Below are positions 6,275 through 9,418 of a stretch of 9,418 nt of DNA, in pieces (position 1 is the stretch's first letter; each line of letters opens with the position of its first letter). A program made the position numbers and the translations under genes. The stretch spans positions 1-9,418 of the forward strand of contig JALVJB010000140.1 of assembly GCA_027034115.1 (NCBI GenBank), given 5' to 3'. The stretch is from Acidilobaceae archaeon. GTDB taxonomy: Archaea > Thermoproteota > Thermoprotei_A > Sulfolobales > Acidilobaceae. Under the pieces are notes generated by a model that did not search any database, was not told where the DNA came from, and saw only the letters and a program-made list of their open reading frames with translations.

Positions 6275-6998
6275 ACTCGCCCCTCTCCCAGGGGAACACT
6301 ATCCAGGCATCACTCGTATAGGCGTAGTAGTCGGGCACGAACTTTGTCCAGGGCTTGATGTAGATCGACGCTGTCCTCACCTCGCTCGGCATGAACAAGT
6401 TAACCGCCTCTACCGCGAGTTCTAGGGTTAAGCCTGTGTCCGAAACGTCGTCCACTATTAGAACTTTCCTCTGGGTTAGCTGGAGGGTGGGTGGCTGGCG
6501 CAGGTAGGGCCTCTCGCCTCTTATCCCCCTACCCTTGTATAGTTTAACCTCCATAACAGCCAGCTCGCTCACGCCCAACCGGTCTGCGACGAGCCTAGCA
6601 GGGATCACTCCGCCCCGGAGGATGCCGAGTATAACGTCGGGGGTGAACCCGTCTTCCCGGGCCTTCCTAGCTATTACCTCCGCTCCCTCCTCTATCGCTT
6701 CCCAGCCGACCTTCTCCACGTCTACGTCTTCGCCCCCATGTATCACGGGTAGTATCGCAATCTCGCGGGGCTCCCTTCCATCAGCTAGCCTATAGTCTAC
6801 GCCGTCCACGAAAACCATGTAACCGGGCTTCGGCGCTCCGTTTTCATCTATGACTTCACGTAGCTGGGGGTAGGATTCACGCAGCTTGGAGAGAGCCTCT
6901 CTCCAATCGCTAGCCTCTACAATTACTTCTCTTAGCCCTGTCTGGCCTTGCAGGGCTCCTAGGAGTTTCACTTTTACCTGGGCCAATTCAGCTGGCAC
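6252..6998 (-). CDS. MoaD/ThiS-like beta-grasp domain fused to a phosphoribosyltransferase
   Basis: Two domains are joined in 248 residues. Residues about 7-89 resemble MoaD, ThiS and archaeal SAMPs: VKVKLLGALQGQTG, a helix (DWREALSKLRESYPQL), PGYMVFVDG, and a tail REIAILPVIHGG ending in Gly88-Gly89. In stand-alone members this Gly-Gly is the C-terminus that an E1-like enzyme adenylates. Here EDVDVEKVGWE continues directly into a type I phosphoribosyltransferase (90-248) with GILRGG (125-130) and the PRPP loop VLIVDDVSDTG (179-189), like archaeal purine-salvage Hpt/Gpt-type enzymes. The base specificity is unknown. The chosen start is GTG 6998; GTG at residue 9 is possible. There is no strong ribosome binding site, and AAATTA at 7025-7030 would fit a nearly leaderless transcript. 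It lies 48 bases after rps17e and overlaps the Cgi121-like gene. Confidence 0.87.
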   Translation of the reverse strand: MPAELAQVKVKLLGALQGQTGLREVIVEASDWREALSKLRESYPQLREVIDENGAPKPGYMVFVDGVDYRLADGREPREIAILPVIHGGEDVDVEKVGWEAIEEGAEVIARKAREDGFTPDVILGILRGGVIPARLVADRLGVSELAVMEVKLYKGRGIRGERPYLRQPPTLQLTQRKVLIVDDVSDTGLTLELAVEAVNLFMPSEVRTASIYIKPWTKFVPDYYAYTSDAWIVFPWERGEFERESSK

Positions 6999-7046
6999 CC
7001 AGGAGTATCTGGATGCGTGGGGGGTAATTTGGTAGGGGTTAGATGA

Positions 7047-7262
7047 TTAGATTCTCTTGCTCTTCTCCTCTCTCTTCTTAGCGGAGTTTACGAGGTGTGT
7101 TATGTATCCTGCTATCTGGTTTCTCAGCTTCTTGCTCTTGTACTCGATTAGTTGGGATACTACTTTCTTGTTGTGCTCGAAGTCTCCTGTGAATATGTCT
7201 GGGTATGTCTCGAGGAGCTTTCTGGCTGTTCTCTTGACTAGCGTCGTCCTCACTTTACCCAT
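7047..7262 (-). CDS. rps17e: Small-subunit ribosomal protein S17e (eS17)
   Basis: This 71-residue basic protein of the archaeal/eukaryotic small ribosomal subunit is near the usual archaeal length. The family pattern is MGKVRTTLVKRTARKLLETYP at the start, then FTGDFEHNKKVV (about 23-34) and a C-terminal helix KLRNQIAGYITHLV (45-58) with a Lys/Arg-rich tail. The reading frame stays open upstream to 7409, but the true start is ATG 7262: the family begins there, GGGGGA (7270-7275) lies seven bases before it, and a TATA box is in the right place. It is the promoter-proximal gene of the minus-strand cluster. Confidence 0.94.
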   Translation of the reverse strand: MGKVRTTLVKRTARKLLETYPDIFTGDFEHNKKVVSQLIEYKSKKLRNQIAGYITHLVNSAKKREEKSKRI

Positions 7263-7298
7263 GTTTTCGTCCCCCGGCCTCTCTCTCCGCCGGCTGGT

Positions 7299-7306
7299 AT
7301 TTAAGC
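7299..7306 (-). promoter_or_regulatory. TATA box of rps17e
   Basis: On the minus strand this reads GCTTAAATA. A start about 26 bases downstream (near 7276) leaves a leader of roughly 14 bases holding the GGGGGA motif before the ATG at 7262. Confidence 0.65.
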
Positions 7307-7330
7307 TCACGGCAGTCCCCATCGCAATGC

Positions 7331-7337
7331 TTATATA
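7331..7337 (+). promoter_or_regulatory. TATA box of the thermosome gene
   Basis: TTATATA lies 53 bases before the thermosome ATG, predicting a transcript start near 7358-7360 and a leader of about 30 bases. It stands 24 bases from the oppositely oriented rps17e TATA box. Confidence 0.7.
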
Positions 7338-7379
7338 GAAGTGATGTAACCATGCACAACCGGAGTCCAAGTAGGGAAA

Positions 7380-7384
7380 GGTGA
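7380..7384 (+). promoter_or_regulatory. Ribosome binding site of the thermosome gene
   Basis: GGTGA, matching the archaeal anti-Shine-Dalgarno consensus, ends six bases before ATG 7391. It selects that ATG over the in-frame ATGs at residues 7 and 10. Confidence 0.8.
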
Positions 7385-7390
7385 CAGGAA

Positions 7391-9016
7391 ATGGCGGCAG
7401 GAATACCAATGGAGACCATGGGAGTCCCCGTGATAATACTTAAGGAGGGCACGCAGAGGTCTTACGGTAGGGAGGCTGTACGCTCAAACATCATGGCGGT
7501 TAGGGCTATAGCGGAGATCCTCAAGACGACCTATGGGCCCAAGGGCATGGACAAGATGCTGGTAGACAGCCTGGGAGACATAACCATAACCAACGATGGA
7601 GCAACCATTCTAGACAAGATCGACTTCCAGCACCCAGCCGCTAAGATGCTAGTCCAGATCGCCAAGGGCCAGGACGAGGAGGCTGGCGATGGAACCAAGA
7701 CGAGTGTAATCTTTGCGGGCGAACTCCTCAGGGAGGCGGAGAAGCTCCTGGCCCAGAACATACACCCAACAATAATCGTCGAGGGCTATAAGGACGCCCT
7801 CGAGAAGGCTCTCGAAGTTATCAACAACATCGCGGAGCCGATAGACATCAATGACAAGGAGGTGCTTAAGAAGATCGCCATGACTAGCCTCAGTAGCAAG
7901 GCCGTTGGAGAGGCGAGAGAGTATTTCGCCGAGCTGGCAGTCGAGGCTGTAAAAGCAATCGCGGAGGAGAGGGACGGGAAGTGGTACGTTGACCTAAACA
8001 ACATCCAGATCATAAAGAAGCACGGCGGGAGCCTAACAGACACAATGCTAGTAAAGGGAGTAGTCATTGACAAGGAGGTAGTGCACCCCGACATGCCCAG
8101 GAGAGTGAAGGACGCTAAGATCGCGGTGCTAGACGCCCCACTAGAGATCGAGAAGCCCGAGATAGACCTAGAGATAAGCATCACAAGCCCCGACCTCGTA
8201 AAGAAGCTACTGGAGAAGCAGGAGAAGATACTCCAGGAGAAAGTCGAGAGGATTGCTGCTACTGGTGCTAATGTTGTGATTACTCAGAAGGGTATTGATG
8301 AGGTTGCCCAGCACTTCCTCGCCAAGAAGGGTATCATGGCTGTGAGGAGGGTGAAGAGAAGCGACATCGAGAAGATTGCTAGGGCAACGGGAGCCAAGAT
8401 AGTCACTAACATCGAGGACATCTCGCCCGAGGATCTGGGCTACGCCGAACTAGTAGAGGAGAGAAGAGTAGGAGAAGACAAAATGATATTCATCGAAGGA
8501 GCAAGAAACCCCAAGAGCGTAACAATACTCATCAGGGCGGGCTTCGAGAGGCTGGTAGAGGAGGCGCACAGGGCTCTCCACGACGCTCTAAGCGCCGTGG
8601 CCGACGCAGTAATGGATGGAAAGATAGTAGCTGGCGGTGGCGCCGCTGAGGCGGAGATAGCAAAGCACCTAAGAGAGTACGCCAAGACCGTGGCTGGCAA
8701 GAAGAGCCTAGCAATAGAGTCCTTCATTAGGGCTGTCGAGGCACTCCCACAGACCCTAGCATACAACGCGGGCCTCGACACAATAGACGTGCTAATGAGG
8801 CTAAGGAGCGCGCACGAGGCCGGCAAGAAGTGGGCCGGTATCGACGTCGACACCGGAGAAATAGTTGACATGATGGAGAAAGGCGTAATCGAGCCGATGA
8901 GAGTGAAGGCGAACGCCCTAAAGGCTGGAACAGAGGCTGCTACGCTAATACTAAGGATCGACGACGTAATCGCTGCTAGGAGGTCTAAGGAAGAGGAAAA
9001 GGGCAGTAAGAAGTAA
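7391..9016 (+). CDS. Thermosome subunit (group II chaperonin)
   Basis: The thermosome is a double-ring ATP-driven chaperonin of the archaeal cytoplasm, usually built of two or three paralogous subunits and abundant under heat stress. The 541-residue length is standard. ATP-binding motifs are TYGPKGMDKML (47-57), TNDGATIL (67-74), GDGTKTS (99-105) with Asp100, and GGGAAE (415-420). Residues about 246-285 fall in the apical protrusion that acts as the built-in lid. WAGIDVDTGEIVDM (481-494) completes the nucleotide site. The C-terminus is short and charged (RRSKEEEKGSKK) and lacks the Gly-Gly-Met repeats of many thermosomes. I cannot assign alpha, beta or gamma from sequence alone. It has its own promoter and good ribosome binding site. 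Codon use changes sharply at 8252-8305. Confidence 0.97.
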   Translation: MAAGIPMETMGVPVIILKEGTQRSYGREAVRSNIMAVRAIAEILKTTYGPKGMDKMLVDSLGDITITNDGATILDKIDFQHPAAKMLVQIAKGQDEEAGDGTKTSVIFAGELLREAEKLLAQNIHPTIIVEGYKDALEKALEVINNIAEPIDINDKEVLKKIAMTSLSSKAVGEAREYFAELAVEAVKAIAEERDGKWYVDLNNIQIIKKHGGSLTDTMLVKGVVIDKEVVHPDMPRRVKDAKIAVLDAPLEIEKPEIDLEISITSPDLVKKLLEKQEKILQEKVERIAATGANVVITQKGIDEVAQHFLAKKGIMAVRRVKRSDIEKIARATGAKIVTNIEDISPEDLGYAELVEERRVGEDKMIFIEGARNPKSVTILIRAGFERLVEEAHRALHDALSAVADAVMDGKIVAGGGAAEAEIAKHLREYAKTVAGKKSLAIESFIRAVEALPQTLAYNAGLDTIDVLMRLRSAHEAGKKWAGIDVDTGEIVDMMEKGVIEPMRVKANALKAGTEAATLILRIDDVIAARRSKEEEKGSKK

Positions 9017-9043
9017 CAAGATAAATAAAAACACGCGCTATTT

Positions 9044-9057
9044 ATATTTTTAATTTT
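9044..9057 (+). terminator. T-rich termination region after the thermosome gene
   Basis: T-runs at 9047-9051 and 9054-9057 lie 31-41 bases after the TAA at 9014-9016. Archaeal RNA polymerase stops at oligo-T without needing a hairpin, and none is evident here. The same AT-rich block appears to serve as the next promoter. Confidence 0.5.
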
Positions 9058-9062
9058 ATATT
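9054..9062 (+). promoter_or_regulatory. Probable TATA box of the Fap7-like kinase gene
   Basis: TTTTATATT predicts a start near 9084 and a leader of about 14 bases before ATG 9098. TTTATATT at 9041-9048 is an alternative box. Confidence 0.45.
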
Positions 9063-9097
9063 GCCCTCGCCGGAATACGCTCCTAGGCGCTCGAGGC

Positions 9098-9418
9098 ATG
9101 CCAGACTACTATATGATAGTTGTTTCGGGAACGCCTGGCACGGGTAAAACCCTTGTAGCGCGGCTACTCGCTAAGGATCTAGGTTTAAGGTATGTTTCCT
9201 CCTCGGTGATGCTAAAAGAGTTGGGAGCTGTTAGGCCGGATCCTACCGGCAGGTATACCTACTTGACCGGTAGGGAGGGGGTGAGGAGAGTTCTTGGCAC
9301 GCTTCGAGAGGCTGAGACACCTGTTGTTGTAGAAACTGTTTACCCGAGTTTATGGCTGGAAGAGGGAGAGGAGGATACTGTATTCGTTGTTTTGCTTAGG
9401 ACTGATCCGTTCGAGTTA
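9098..9418 (+). CDS. Fap7/AK6-type adenylate kinase-like NTPase, N-terminal part (3' end outside window)
   Basis: 107 residues are visible before the window ends; the family is usually about 170-190. The P-loop is SGTPGTGKT (10-18), followed by a helix VARLLAKDLGLRYVSSS as in nucleoside-monophosphate kinases that lack a long lid. PVVVETVYPSLW (about 80-91) corresponds to the VIVDTH region of Fap7/AK6 proteins, and VFVVLLRTDPFEL (95-107) is the strand leading into the lid. Fap7 has adenylate kinase and ATPase activity and takes part in maturation of the small ribosomal subunit with uS11; an archaeal version is known. The start is ATG 9098 or the in-frame ATG 9113; neither has a strong ribosome binding site. 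Assignment to Fap7 rather than another small NMP kinase is likely, not certain. Confidence 0.8.
   Translation, partial: MPDYYMIVVSGTPGTGKTLVARLLAKDLGLRYVSSSVMLKELGAVRPDPTGRYTYLTGREGVRRVLGTLREAETPVVVETVYPSLWLEEGEEDTVFVVLLRTDPFEL

Noticed and set aside
7263..7409. Upstream extension of the S17e reading frame by 49 residues
   Set aside because: It would cover two TATA boxes and the thermosome start; the S17e family begins at the ATG 7262, which has its own ribosome binding site.
8440..9099. Long minus-strand open frame (219 codons) opposite the thermosome gene
   Set aside because: It is the complement of a well-supported gene with strong codon bias; the Ser/Ala/Leu-rich translation is typical of such shadows.
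1..9418. CRISPR array, insertion sequence or tRNA gene
   Set aside because: I saw no regularly spaced repeats, no transposase, no terminal inverted repeats and no cloverleaf with a GTTCRA-type T-loop in the gaps.

Overview
The window looks like chromosomal DNA of a hyperthermophilic, fairly GC-rich crenarchaeon (Thermoproteota), most likely of the Desulfurococcales type. The support is archaeal gene content: a group II chaperonin (thermosome), ribosomal protein S17e, an archaeal Xer recombinase, a probable KEOPS subunit Cgi121, a Fap7/AK6-type kinase and a catalysis-only threonyl-tRNA synthetase. GTG and TTG starts are frequent, the better-supported promoters are TATA-like boxes upstream of starts, and some starts have GGTGA- or GGAGG-type ribosome binding sites. 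I cannot name the species from sequence alone. The region is dense: genes abut or overlap, and no gap between genes exceeds about 180 bases.

Left part (1-2735). The window opens inside an acyl-CoA dehydrogenase gene. A membrane-anchored, probably extracytoplasmic protein follows, whose C-terminal third resembles a thioredoxin fold without its active-site cysteines. Its 3' end overlaps by 44 bases the 3' end of a convergent tyrosine recombinase gene (xerA).

Middle (2736-5792). A UbiE-like methyltransferase gene and sfsA overlap by an ATGA and are probably co-translated. Between sfsA and thrS lies a structured segment with a consensus C box, a consensus D box and a closing stem, which I read as a candidate C/D box RNA with an unusual self-complementary interior. 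thrS encodes the class II catalytic core plus anticodon-binding domain only, so proofreading must come from a separate protein.

Minus-strand cluster (5789-7262). rps17e is followed by a MoaD/ThiS-like beta-grasp domain fused to a phosphoribosyltransferase, then a Cgi121-like gene whose start lies inside the preceding gene. The stops of thrS and the Cgi121-like gene share one palindromic CTAG. The fusion is the most unusual protein in the window: the Gly-Gly that normally ends a sulfur-carrier or ubiquitin-like protein is here the junction to an enzyme domain.

Right part (7263-9418). rps17e and the thermosome gene diverge from a 128-base region with two TATA boxes. The thermosome gene has a good ribosome binding site, an abrupt 18-codon patch of altered codon use, and T-rich DNA after its stop. 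A Fap7-like P-loop NMP kinase gene begins at 9098 and runs off the end. A theme of translation and RNA metabolism (ThrRS, Cgi121, S17e, Fap7, candidate C/D RNA) runs through the right two-thirds.
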